This document shows, piece after piece, positions 26,451 through 36,419 of a stretch of 64,000 nucleotides of DNA. The notes below the pieces were generated by a model, which made no database searches, was not told the DNA's origin, and worked only from the letters and a program-made list of their open reading frames with translations. The DNA comes from Helopsaltes ochotensis. Its lineage: Eukaryota > Chordata > Aves > Passeriformes > Locustellidae. Within the stretch, counting starts at the first letter, position 1, and the number at the start of each line of letters is the position of its first letter. The stretch covers positions 124,001 through 188,000 of the forward strand of contig VXBM01000096.1 in the NCBI GenBank assembly GCA_013400155.1. Direction: 5' to 3'. The position numbers and the translations under genes were made by a program.

Positions 26451-26700
26451 GGCCGCGGCAGGGGCGCAGAACTGCTGCCGGCGAATGCCAGGGACCGGGT
26501 GGGGGTAGGAGCCAGTTCCTTCCCTGCTGGGCGGGCCGGGGGCGGGGGCGGCGGGGCCGGCGCGCCCCATCCCACCTTCTCCGCAGGCGGCGGGAGGAGC
26601 CCGCACCGTCCCTGCTTGGGCCAGGAAGGGCCCTGCAGACGGGCCAAGGTCTGCCGTGGGTGGTGGCGGAGTCCGCTCCGATGAGGGGCTGTCCTTCCTC
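26220..26700 (-). promoter_or_regulatory. ABCC3: CpG-rich promoter region and 5' UTR of ABCC3
   Basis: A GC- and CpG-dense block surrounds the ABCC3 start codon (26450) and contrasts with the AT-rich flanks. It fits a CpG-island promoter. The transcription start is inferred to lie somewhat above 26450; no TATA box is evident. A dense G-run cluster at about 26529-26560 on the plus strand lies about 80-110 bp upstream of the ATG. Open frames on both strands here are by-products of GC richness. Confidence 0.75.
26421..26450 (-). CDS. ABCC3: ABCC3 coding exon 1 (start codon)
   Basis: Thirty coding bases giving ten residues, MEAFCGSRFW, followed by a GTAAGC donor. Human ABCC3 starts MDALCGSG and continues a few residues longer before SKFW, so the bird version is about five residues shorter here. 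The ATG is at 26450 inside CpG-rich DNA. The first codon of exon 2 follows in phase 0. Confidence 0.88.
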
Positions 26701-26799
26701 TGCTCCTGAGCCCGGACACATCACACCATGGGTGACATCCCGGTGGGATAGCCGCAGCCCTGCTCATGGAGGGGGGCTTTGGTAGTACCCACGTGTCAG

Positions 26800-26957
26800 G
26801 AAGAAGCTGTGTGAACTCCCATCCCTGGAAGTGTTCAAGGCCAGGTTGGACAGGGCCCTGAGCAACTTGGTCTAGCAAATGGCATCTCTGCTCATGGCAG
26901 AGGGTTGGAAGGACATGATTTTAAGGTCCTTTCCAACCCACACCATTCTATGATTCA
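26800..26957 (+). mobile_element. CR1 LINE 3' end fragment
   Basis: Matches the CR1 3' tail pattern: CCATCCCTGGAAGTGTTCAA, then AGGCCAGGTTGGACAGGG, then AAGGTCCTTTCCAACCCA and CATTCTATGATTC. 5'-truncated, just upstream of the ABCC3 promoter. Confidence 0.85.
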
Positions 26958-27571
26958 AGTGTGTGCTGAGGAGTGTGCAAAGCTGGGCCACTTGCTGGCT
27001 TTGAGCTGACTGTGTCCATCCATCCGGTCCACTCAGGCTAATGTTAACATCATGGAGAGACTTCTTGTCTCCCCTTCAGAGTGCTGTGGAGTGCTGCCCC
27101 AGCAGGACTTACGTGAGCATCATATAGCTTCTTCATCTACATCCCCTTTCTTGATGCTGATTGCTTCTGCTGTAGACAGGTGATTAAACCTGTGGCAAGG
27201 ATACATTTTCAAATGACTTCAGTCAATATATTTTCATGATTATATGTAGCTGATAGATTTTGTAGTGTAGCACCTTGGACACAATGTGGATTTTACCTCC
27301 CTGTGATGCAGAAGCACTGTTTGTGTTCCTCTTTATTAGGACTTCTACAGTATTATTGACCTTCTAACACCTGCTGTTTGTTCACCCACTTGCTGCAGCA
27401 TCTGGTTCAATTAACATCATCTCACACAAAGTAACCCTGCAGCCACAAATCTATTTCAATATTTTAAAAGTCTGAGTTTCTTTCCTTTCTGTAACATGCG
27501 GAACTCTCAGGTAGAAGAATGTGGTCAAAAATGTTCACCAGAACAAAAAGGAGTAGAATAGAAGCATAAGT

Positions 27572-27801
27572 CAAAGAATCAGAGAATCGCAGAATGGTTT
27601 GAGTTGGAAGGGAGCTTAAAGCTCATCTAGTTCCAACCCCCTGCCACAGAGGACCCACTTGATCAGGCGGCTCAGGGCCCCTGGTCTTGAATACTTCCAG
27701 GTATGGAAGTGGCATATGGAAGGGCCATCCACAGCTTCTCTGGGCAACCAGTTCCAGTGCCTCAGAGAAGGGCAGTGCTGCTGTGTCCCAAAAATATGTC
27801 A
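27572..27801 (-). mobile_element. CR1 LINE 3' end fragment, inverted
   Basis: Begins with the reverse complement of the CR1 tail (AATCAGAGAATCGCAGAATG, GTTGGAAGGGAGCTTAAAGC) and continues with CCCCTGCCACAGAGG and CCAGTTCCAGTGCCTCAGAG, the reverse of the CR1 3' region. Confidence 0.85.
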
Positions 27802-29960
27802 TCCCTAAAGAAAAAATACTCTGCTAATCTTTTGTGGAGATAGTGGGACTTCCCACCCAAAGTACTATCAGAGAAAGCCATGAGCACTGCCAAGAATTTG
27901 CTTTAGACATTTACCATAACCTGGCTAAAGGTGTGCTGTTCTCATTAGTGTGGAAAGATAAGCTCTTTCCCAAGACAAGGTTCTCAGGTGATTGCCTACA
28001 AGATCTGAAATGTCAGACTGAGCCAGGCTAATCAACGCAATCACATTACTACCCTCTGGAGGAAACACTAGAGAAGCTGTAGCCTTCCGGGTGAACTGGG
28101 TGAATGAGATCTGAGGAACACAGTGGGTTGGCCTTGCAAGTCTTACTGTGAAACTTTTGTACAGTGGAATTGCACTGCAATAAAAGTTTTAAGAAAACTC
28201 AGAAATAGCTGGGAGTTACTCCTTTATGGCTTTTAAATCTCCTCTCCTGCAACAACCTCTGAGAGCAGCTGCTTCAAGAAGAAGTGCTGAGAATTTCATG
28301 TCTCCTGAAACATGGACATGCTCCACTGGGTTTCTTGCACCAAGGAGCAGGATTGGGTGTTTGAGAATGTGCTCAAAATTAAGACCAGCTCTGACATGAG
28401 ATGTCATAGGTACAGAGGCACTTCACAGACAGCTACTGTAGGCTGTGTATACAGGAAGGGAGAGGTTTACTCTATCAGTGTGCTTCACCATCCAATTGAC
28501 ATGTGAATTAATTCCTGATTAAATTATTAACTTTGGTGGTTCTGTTGAACCTCATGGTTTTTTCTACCATATCTATAGAGGAAGGTCTTGAATTAGGGTA
28601 TTTCCCTTGGTCTCACAAGACTCTAAATAAGGAGCCCTAAATAATTTTGCCACTTGTTTCATGTTCCTAATTAATGTTTCTGCTGTCAGTAGCAGTTAAT
28701 GACATTAAAGAGGGATGGTAGTATGAGTGGGTGCCACCTGGGGTGCCAGCTCCCCCTGCATCCCTCCTGAGCTCGAGGGGAGCCACTGGGCAGCCTGGAC
28801 CTCACAATAGACACTGTGACTTGCACTGGGTTTGCACTGACTTCCATGCACTGTCTGGCAAAACAGAGAAGCAGAGAGGGAAAAATCAAGGGCAGGAATT
28901 AAGGAAGTATTAACTTCTCAGACAGACAAGATAGAGGGGGAAGCTTAAAAGCTCCTGGGAAGGGCCATGGTAAAGGATTCTGCTGACACTGGTGCAAAGC
29001 AGAGCCTGAAGCACTATCATGGGCAGCTCACTTTGGTTCTGCCTCCTTTTAATGATGGGAACGGAGATGGAGTACCTAGAACATATTATTACTCCTGTGA
29101 TGTTCCCTCAAATGCAGGCTGGATCTGCAGGAAAATGAAATAGCATCTTTGGCGCAAATGTCAAGGAGTCATGAACTCACCTCCTCTCACCAGACATTTA
29201 TTCTTTATTCCGGGGAGTGGCAAGATCTGATCAAGATCCATTCAGCAATAATGCATTCAAATCTTCTTTTTCATGCCAGCTGCACAGCAAGGGACTTTTC
29301 ACCTGCTAACACCTTGAGCAGGTCAAGCCAGAGCAATCAGGAAGTGCCTCCAGGCACACCCTGGCCATGCAGGAGAGCCTAGATATCAACTAGTGATTGA
29401 CTGGGGCAGGCCAGGAGGTACCATGAGGGAGAAGCTGTTTGTGTAAGCACAGTGCCAGGTATGATGTCGGAGCCCAGGACATTCCTCTGTCTGCCCTGGG
29501 TGGTCTGAGACCCTCGCAGGTACAGGGGGCTCAGAGATCCTGGCACAAAGATAAAAATGATAGTGCCTTCAACTTTAGCCCATGGGAGAATTTACCAGCT
29601 ATGAGTGAAGATTTACAAGCCATGAGAGTTTGATTTCTAGGATAGTTAGTTTATCACAGGGAGAAAAAGTAGATTTTGGGGTTTTTAGAATAGGGGTCAG
29701 GGAGACAACATGGAAGAACCTTGGTGTGTCCCTTTCCTTCTTGCTTCTTCTCCCTGGTCACCATTTGCTGCCTGTTCTGGCACACTTTGATTGGTTTAGA
29801 GTAGAGGTAGACTCTTCAATAAAAATGAGGATCATAGGTAAATAAAGGTAAACATGGAACATGTAGTTTTTACTATAAAGATAACGTCATGCTGATGGGA
29901 GGTCAGCCAGCCAGCCGATCACAGTGCTGTGCAGACCATCGTAGCGCAGTTGAAAAACAT
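27802..29960. other. Intergenic stretch, no confirmed gene
   Basis: About 2.2 kb between a CR1 fragment and the unidentified coding-like blocks. Two minus-strand AATAAA signals lie at 29197-29202 and 29204-29209. If the candidate gene upstream is real they could end its transcript, which is inference only. Nothing else was recognised. Confidence 0.5.
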
Positions 29961-29987
29961 GTCACAAGATAAGAAAATAAAAGCAAC

Positions 29988-30370
29988 CTTGAAAAACTTC
30001 AGCTGACTCCTTGACTCCTTCTGGCACTGGGGGCTGCAATAAAGAACTTTTAAACAGCTTTTGTCGGGACTTTTCCATCCCAAACCCGACAACATGAAGC
30101 AGACTGCTTTCCATGTCACACTTCAAGCTAATTCTCAAAGCATTAACAGCAGGATGAAGTGTGGCTGACTGCTGAAGAGACTTGTACAAAGAAGCACATT
30201 CAGAGCTGAGGACTGGGGATGTCTTGAGCATGTGCAGCTCTGAAAGTCGCAGTTTTAGGGTTAGTTGACTATAAATATCACCTTCTTTCTCTGCTTGGAG
30301 CAGCAGAGGCTCAGCTTCCTTTTTAAGACCCACAGAGGTGTCATATTTTACAGATGGTAAGAAAAAGAGC
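29988..30370 (-). CDS. Candidate exon of an unidentified gene (block E)
   Basis: A 383-bp open block on the minus strand with a plausible acceptor (CTCTTTGGCAG at 30371) and a weak donor (CAAG|GTTGC at 29988). The translation begins LFFLPSVKYDTSVGLKKEAE and continues LLLQAEKEGDIYSQLTLKLR, then LSSECASLYKSLQQ, GFGMEKSRQKLFKSS and ends near GVKESAEVFQ. The amphipathic leucine-rich character suggests paired helices, TPR- or HEAT-like, but no family was recognised. It enters after two bases of a codon, exactly matching the exit phase of block D. That agreement, plus the protein-like composition, argues against chance. It could be a conserved gene absent from the mammalian interval or a remnant of one. 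Confidence 0.45.
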
Positions 30371-30676
30371 CTGCCAAAGAGGGTGCATTTACAGCAAGGC
30401 CGATTTACTTCATAAAAAAAGGACAGGGGGGATACCTTGTTTTAACACACATAACATGGGAACTGGTAACAAACTCTGCTAAAGTTAACACTGAATGAGT
30501 AGCAGCAGACTTCAGCTTTCTTCTTCTCAATGCTGTTGCAAATATGTGCATCTCCCTTCTTGCACAAAAGGGTTCAATTTCCTCATTTATGGCACATGCA
30601 ATGAGCAGTTTAGAAGTCCCGTGACAAAACAGATGAGAGAGTGAGCTGGGAATTTGCAGCCTCAGTTTTTACTCAC

Positions 30677-30876
30677 TGCACTGCATTTGGGCACATATCA
30701 GCTACATGGCTTTGTAGGAGTGGAAGGCAAGATTCCCTGACAGGAAGTACAGAGGTGGCAGTTCCCTGGGAAACCAGCACAAGCATCTTGCGTCCACACT
30801 CCCTTTGGCCTTGAGCTGCACTGTAAGGCCATTCATGCTGCAGGGTGAAGTGGGGTCCACATAATTCATCAAGTCT
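30677..30876 (-). CDS. Candidate exon of an unidentified gene (block D)
   Basis: A 200-bp open block with a strong acceptor (CTCCTTTCACAG) and a strong donor (TGCA|GTGAGTA). In phase 0 it reads RLDELCGPHFTLQHEWPYSA, later MLVLVSQGTATSVLP and ends HVADMCPNAV plus two bases, which join block E to make glutamine. A second frame is open for most of the block but stops at a TAG and does not match block E. Function unknown. Confidence 0.42.
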
Positions 30877-30936
30877 CTGTGAAAGGAGAAAATGGTGTTT
30901 GCAGGACTCCTCCAGGACACCGTGTGTTATACCAAC

Positions 30937-31132
30937 CTGCTCTATTCCATGAGTGCTCCTGCAATTCATACTGAGAGAGCAATGAGCAGCAGAAGAATTT
31001 AGACATGCTGAGAACTGCCAAGATCACCCCAAAGTGATGCTGGAGCTGCTTCAGCTGTGAGCAGCGAAATTCTAAATGCACTGGGTGTCTCTCTCGTGTG
31101 CTAGATAATGCCACAGAAATGCTTTCAGGCGC
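30937..31132 (-). pseudogene. Coding-like block C of the unidentified gene, frame broken
   Basis: From an acceptor-like CTCTATAG the minus strand reads APESISVALSSTRERHPVHL, then EFRCSQLKQLQHHFG. The frame that joins block D in phase (ending SMNCRSTHGIEQ at a GTTGGT donor, with a 60-bp intron before D) is a different one, and runs into a TGA near 31034 going upstream. A single-base shift near 31005-31035 would be needed to link them. This is either a disabling mutation, an assembly error, or a sign that my exon model is wrong. Confidence 0.35.
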
Positions 31133-31164
31133 CTATAGAGGAAGCCATGGCAGATGTAACACAC

Positions 31165-31350
31165 CTGTGGGCTGTTCAGCTTAGCAAGGACCACACAGGA
31201 CACTCGATGAGGAAAAGGACCTAAAAGAGGGCCTTTGTTTATTCTTTCTTTCTTAAGTAGACCGCAGGTCCATGCCAGGGATTGGATGAGAAGGTGAACA
31301 CCTCTCATCTCCAACTGGCCCAGCTGACGGTCAGTCAGTACAATTTGTAT
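31165..31350 (-). CDS. Coding-like block B of the unidentified gene
   Basis: 186 bp, phase 0 to 0, from a CCTTTAG acceptor to a CCACAG|GTGTGT donor. It reads IQIVLTDRQLGQLEMRGVHL, LIQSLAWTCGLLKKE and ends SCVVLAKLNSPQ, again a helix-like, leucine-rich protein segment. The gap to block C is only 32 bp, shorter than vertebrate introns normally are. Either the two blocks were one exon broken by an indel, or the boundaries are wrong. Confidence 0.35.
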
Positions 31351-32355
31351 CTAAAGGTATGTGATGTTTACCAATCCATTTCCCAAAACAAACCTTATCT
31401 TACAGATACACCAGCGTGGGAATAGCAAAGCACTGCCTAAACATTGAGAATTCTGACTCCATTCTAAAAGCTAAGAAACACACCAGAAAGGCTGCAAAAA
31501 TCAGGGCAACACACACCCTGGCTTGTGGTTGGCTGCAGATGGAGCTCAGAGTGATGGACAAGCAGACACAGACAAACAGCACATGGGTCTTCTGGAGCTA
31601 AGTCCCAAACTATCCTACTTCAACCCCTGACACAATTGTCATGGCTTATCCCCTCCCCTGCCAACTCAGCCACCCCACAAACTCCTCCTACTTTTAATGG
31701 GCTGAAGCTGTTTGGGATTTCACCACGAAATGGGCACACAGTGGTTACATAAACACAAACACCTGGTCCTGCTTTGTTAGAGCAAACATGGAGTTGTCAC
31801 CAGCTCGTGGCTTCACTGAGCTGGTGGCATATAGCAGAGCAGTTCTCTACTGCTTTGCAGGTGTCAGCATGGCACATGCTGTCCAAGTCAGTGTATATTC
31901 TTTGTAGAATGACTCCTGTGCTCACTTCATCCTGGTGAAGGAAGGAAACCTTCCTGGTTTCCCCCAAAATAGCTGGATTCTGCTTTCTGTTTCCACAAAA
32001 TAACTGTTAACACAGTAAGCAATTAAACGACTTAACTATCCTTTCCAGTTCCCAGCGGGAGCTGTGGGGGTCTTTGGCTGCATTATTTAAAGTATTTCAC
32101 AGATATGGAAAGATAATCTGTCTGGAACCGCTGAAAATTTGCCAATTATGGCATCCAGGGACTCAAGTAATAACAGAAAATGCCAGAGGATGCTGCAGGA
32201 TTATAACAGTATGGTTTAAACGTAACTAAAGCATTGAATACAACATGTAAAAAACAACTGAAGGTCCAATCACCCTCAGTCGTGAAAATGCCAGCACGGC
32301 TTTCGCCGCTGACCACACCAAAGCAAACAGGAACAACAGGTTTCGGGGACCTCAC

Positions 32356-32418
32356 GTGCAGCCTGAGCTTGTGCTCACAAATCTGCCGGCGGAACTTCCC
32401 ACTTCGTGGCAGTGCCAT
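32356..32418 (-). CDS. Possible first coding exon of the unidentified gene
   Basis: An ATG at 32418 opens a 21-codon stretch starting MALPRSGKFRRQICEHKLRL, ending at a CAC|GTGAGG donor in phase 0, which would suit block B. The surroundings (about 32280-32480) have more CpG than the intergenic average. This is a guess from position, composition and phase; no homology was recognised. Confidence 0.2.
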
Positions 32419-32936
32419 CTAGTGAAAGGCACTCAGCCTGCGCCCGGCGAAACCCCAAACCCTGTGCGATGGCACAGGGCTGGATTGATCCTCCTCCTCT
32501 TACCACATTGAGCCGAGCAGAGGTTAAACAACCCTCTGGAGCTCATAGGCTGTGGATGAATCGTAGCTGCTGTGTGTGCACAGCCCCACAGGGCACCCTG
32601 CGCTGTTTTAGAGGATGTGAACGGACAAGCACACCTTTCGGATGCTGCCACAGCCAGAGAGCCCCGGGATGGGTCATTGTCTCCCTGGGTTTTGTTCAAG
32701 CAGCCAGGGAGCAGCAGTGCCGTTTGGTATGAGGGGCATGGTGGCTTTGAGCAGCTCGCACAGCATCAAGCACACAGGGCTCTGCCACAGTGGGAAAAAT
32801 CCTTCCTCTCCTTCTCCCATAACTGGGATTTTTATAAATTCTGTGATTGAAAATCCCCTCAGAATTAGAAACCATTTGGCCAATAAGGTCAAATGTAGCT
32901 TGTATGAGCAATAGTGTGTCTAGCAGGACCACAGCA

Positions 32937-33455
32937 GTCACCATACCCCTCTACTGAATGCTGGTGAGGCCACACCTCGAATTCTGGGGTCAGTTTGGGG
33001 CCTCTCACTACATGAAAGACATTGTGGGGCTGGAGGGTGTCCAGAGGCGGGAAGAGACCTGGGGAAGTATCTGGAGCACAAGTCTGATGAGCAGCTGAGA
33101 GAGCTGGGGCGGCTCAGCCTGGAGAAAAGGAGCTTGAAGAGGAACATTTTCACTCTCTACAACTCCCTGAACAGGAGGGTGCAGCCAGGTGGTATCAGTC
33201 CCTTCTCCTGGTGACAAGCAAAAGAACGAGATAAAATGGCTTCAACTTGTGCCAGGGAAGTTTAGATTGGATCTAACGTAAGACATTGTCACTGAAAGAG
33301 TGCTAAGGAAAAGTAATGGCGTCACCATCCCTGGAGGCATCTGAAAGACACGTAGATGTGGCACCTGGGGACATGGTTTAGTGATGGCATTGGCAGTACC
33401 GGGTTAAGTCAGTGATGTTAGAGGGCTTTTCCAACCGGAACAGTTCTATGATGCC
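32937..33455 (+). mobile_element. CR1 LINE 3' region, about 520 bp
   Basis: The longest CR1 copy here. It shows the expected order: CTGGGGTCAGTTTGGGG..., CACTACATGAAAGACATTG, GGAGCACAAGTCTGATGAGC, CTCTCTACAACTCCCTGAAC, then ATCCCTGGAGGCATCTGAAA, GATGTGGCACCTGGGGACAT and a terminal CCAACCGGAACAGTTCTATG. Compared with my recollection of the family it lacks a stretch around 33285-33320. Confidence 0.9.
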
Positions 33456-33780
33456 AAACACACACACACACCGATCTTGCGCTGTTCTGCAGCATCGAGC
33501 CGGGAACACAGCACGTAACGGGCGGCAGAAGGTCCTGCTGAGCCTTCTCCCCGGTAACAGGGGGTTCCAGCCCCGGTAAGGGGGCAGCTCGCCCGACCCC
33601 TCGCCCTACGCCCACTAGGTGGGAGCAGAACGCCGCACTTCGAGCGCGCACGGCGCAGCCGCCGTGCCTGTGGGACACCGCCGACCTCGGAGCCTCGCCC
33701 GCCTCCGGGCAGTGGGGTTCGGTCCCCCCAAAACTTCCCTGGCCCTAAACCTTTCATCTGGAGGATCCTCACTTCTGTCA
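33440..33780. promoter_or_regulatory. Isolated CpG-rich block (orphan CpG island)
   Basis: About 340 bp with many CpGs (for example CGAGCGCGCACGGCGCAGCC near 33640) directly after a CR1 end, preceded by a short CA repeat at about 33461-33474. No ATG-linked exon on either strand can be assigned. It could be a promoter for the unidentified minus-strand gene lower down, an orphan island, or a mutation-resistant unmethylated patch. Confidence 0.45.
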
Positions 33781-34687
33781 GCTGGTCACAGCGGGCCCCT
33801 TACACGGTGATGATGGTGATAAAGGGAGCCATCTCTTTAAATTGTTTTTCCTACCTTATTTTGGGGGGATTCTAGTGCAGATCGCATTTTAGACATGTTC
33901 GCATGTTTCGGTGTCTCAGTTTATATCTCTGGAACATCTGAAATACAGAACCCTTTCCTATTTCTCATCTCGAAGAGCTTAGCAGAGCTCCAGCTGAGGG
34001 ATCTGGTGTGCACACAGTGGGACACTGCTCTGCTGGAGCAGGACATGGTCACCTGTTTGAACCAAGAAATAAATTAAGTCCAAAGTGCTGCTTCCCTAGG
34101 CATGGTTACTATTACATAGAAAGCATGGTTCCATGTGGCATCCCGATTACTCAAGAAACGGAATAACAAAGTGCTATGCCCAAGCTCAGGAAATTGAGAG
34201 CACACCCATAAGCAGCCAGCCTGGGTTGAAGCCTTTGAAAAACCATAGCAAAACTCAGCAGGAGAGCTTCATACAGGAATACTCACAAAACAGAGAAGAG
34301 AAACAAGCCCTTTCACAAGCTCCTCTGAACCCCGGTGTTGGAAAGGAAGTGATTTGTTGTTGCCCATAAGGACTGAACTCACGAGAGCTGAGAGATGTGA
34401 AGTGCTTGAGCCTGTGGGAAGCTCTGCTTCCTTGGTTCAGCCCAGCTTACCCTGGTGCCCTGTGGATCCTCCAGGCTCAGAGGGCTGGGAAGGCATTCAG
34501 TGGTTCCAGCCTGGTGGGGTTGGCCCTGCAGCCTGGACAGCACAGACATATCACAGAGCTCACCTGGAGTGGATATGTATGGGATTTTGAACAGACCCAC
34601 ATTTTCCCTCTGTTTAAGGACTAGTATCCTTCCTGCTGTTTCCTACTGAGAGATTCCTTTATCAAAACATCCTCTAGACAACAAAAC

Positions 34688-35452
34688 TGTTCTGGGTGTC
34701 TTTCTCGGGCTACAATGCAAGATGTCAAGATATAACAAAAAGCATGTATTCTATTCCCAATCTGTTGAAACTGTTTGAAGAGGTGTTTTTCTTTATCTTA
34801 TTACTCCGGGGGAATTGGAGGTGGGGGGGTTGGTGTCTTTCTGTTAATGGGCCAGCTGGTAAAAACCAGGTGGAGCAGTATTCTTTATCTCTTCCACAAT
34901 CCATCCTCCCTCCAGGGGCTATCTTCTGTTAATGGGCCATTAAGGCTTCACCACATGACTGATAAAATTACATCATCCCATTGGAAGATGCTCCACCCAG
35001 TGGGAGGAGCCAAGCATTCCTACCTGGATAAAACCTGCAATTCAGAACACCAAGGCAGCCTGTTTTCCACTGGATTCCCACAGGAGGGCCAGGCCCATCT
35101 CACTATCACTGGACCCTTTTTCAGGATCATCTCTTCTCCAGCAGAACCACTTCTGTCACTCCAGGAGGATTTATTTGGACTGCTTCCAACACCGTGACCA
35201 ATAGGGTACCAGGTCATATTCTGGCTTTGTCAGGGTTTCTAGAATTTTTGTTTGTTTGATTGCTTGTTTTTTCTATTACTAAATGTATTTTTAATATTCC
35301 TAGTAAAGAACTGTTTTTCCTATTCCCATATCTTTGCCTGAAAGCTCCTAATTGCAAAATCATTATAATTTGGAGGGAGGGGGTTTACATTCTCCATTCC
35401 ACGGGAAGCTCCAGCTTTCCCTGGTGGACACCTGTCTTTCCAAACCAAGACA
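34688..35452 (+). mobile_element. ERVL-like LTR (about 765 bp)
   Basis: The segment has features I associate with songbird ERVL LTRs: a TGTTCTGGG start, TTCTGTTAATGGGCCAGCTG and a second TTCTGTTAATGGGCCA copy, CATGACTGATAAAATTACAT, GGGTTTCTAGAATTTTTGTT, GGGAGGGGGTTTACATTCTC and a CACCTGTCTTTCCAAACCAA GACA end. No convincing target duplication was found, so the edges may be off by some bases. No internal genes are attached; it is probably a solo LTR between the two genes. Confidence 0.65.
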
Positions 35453-35644
35453 GTGTTAATTCAGGGTCTCTCCTGCTGCAGAGCAATCAGATCATTCCAG
35501 GCAGTGAGGAGCAGGGCTGCAAGAGTGCCCAGTGTCTTGTTACTCCCTCCAGTGGCTGCTCCCCAGGGAAGAAGAGATTTCATGTTAGGAGCTACACAGA
35601 TCATTCACTAAAACCCCCTGAAGAGCCTTTTAACAAGGTCCTCT

Positions 35645-35921
35645 AGTGACAGGACAAAAGAGGGGATTGGCTTCAGACAGAAGGAGGGCAGGTTTAGGTT
35701 TGACAGTAGGGAGAAATTCTTCCCTGTGAAGGTGGGGAGGCCCTGGCACAGGTTGCCCCGGGAAGCTGCAGCTACCCCATCCCTGGAAGTGTCCAAGGCC
35801 AAGTTGGACAGGACTTGGAGTAGCCTAGGATCTTCTAGTAGTGGAAGGTGTCCCTGCCCATGGCAGGGGGTGGGACTGGATGAGCTTTAAGGTCCCTCCC
35901 AACTCAAATTATTCTGTGATA
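35645..35921 (+). mobile_element. CR1 LINE 3' end fragment
   Basis: Contains GACAGGACAAAAGAGG, AAATTCTTCCCTGTGAAGGT, CCTGGCACAGGTTGCCC, CCATCCCTGGAAGTGTCCAA, then GGGGTGGGACTGGATGAG and a terminal CCCTCCCAACTCAAATTATT. Typical 5'-truncated CR1. Confidence 0.88.
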
Positions 35922-36419
35922 TGTTTCTGGTGGTACCCACCAACTCCTTCTTTGCAAGGAGTTAAATTACAGCAGGGACACTGCTGGATTTCAGGCTGGA
36001 AATCCAAAAGATGTGAATGGGTGGAAAAGTCCAGCATCTTCCTCTTCACAGACAGATCAGATCTGCCCCTTCTCCTCAGTCCTTTCTCCGTGTTGGCTGC
36101 AGTTCTCTTCATTGCAGTCCTGACATCCTCAAGCCTCACACAGAGCTCTTCCTGCCAGGGTAAATGGATCCACAAGGGCACAGCCGATGGTCTCGCTGAT
36201 CACTCTGCACACCCTGGACAGTGTCCAGGGTGAGATCTGCTTGTGGCCACATCAAATTGCTCCTCAACGAGTCGTCATTTCCCAACCTTCCTTCCAGCCT
36301 CCTGGCCACTGCTGCTGTTACCTTCTCCAACTGTTCACAATTAAAACATGACCAAAGACTTGACTGCCTGGAGTGATACAGATTATCATCAGCAACAACA
36401 ACAAAAAAAGGGAAATGCA

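Noticed and set aside
26110..26878. Several long overlapping open frames on both strands around the ABCC3 promoter
   Set aside because: GC-rich sequence is poor in stop codons; composition is Pro/Arg/Gly-rich in every frame. Only the ten-codon exon 1 has splice and homology support.
33446..33772. Minus-strand frame across the orphan CpG block
   Set aside because: Arg/Gly/Pro-rich translation typical of CpG DNA; no donor or homology found.
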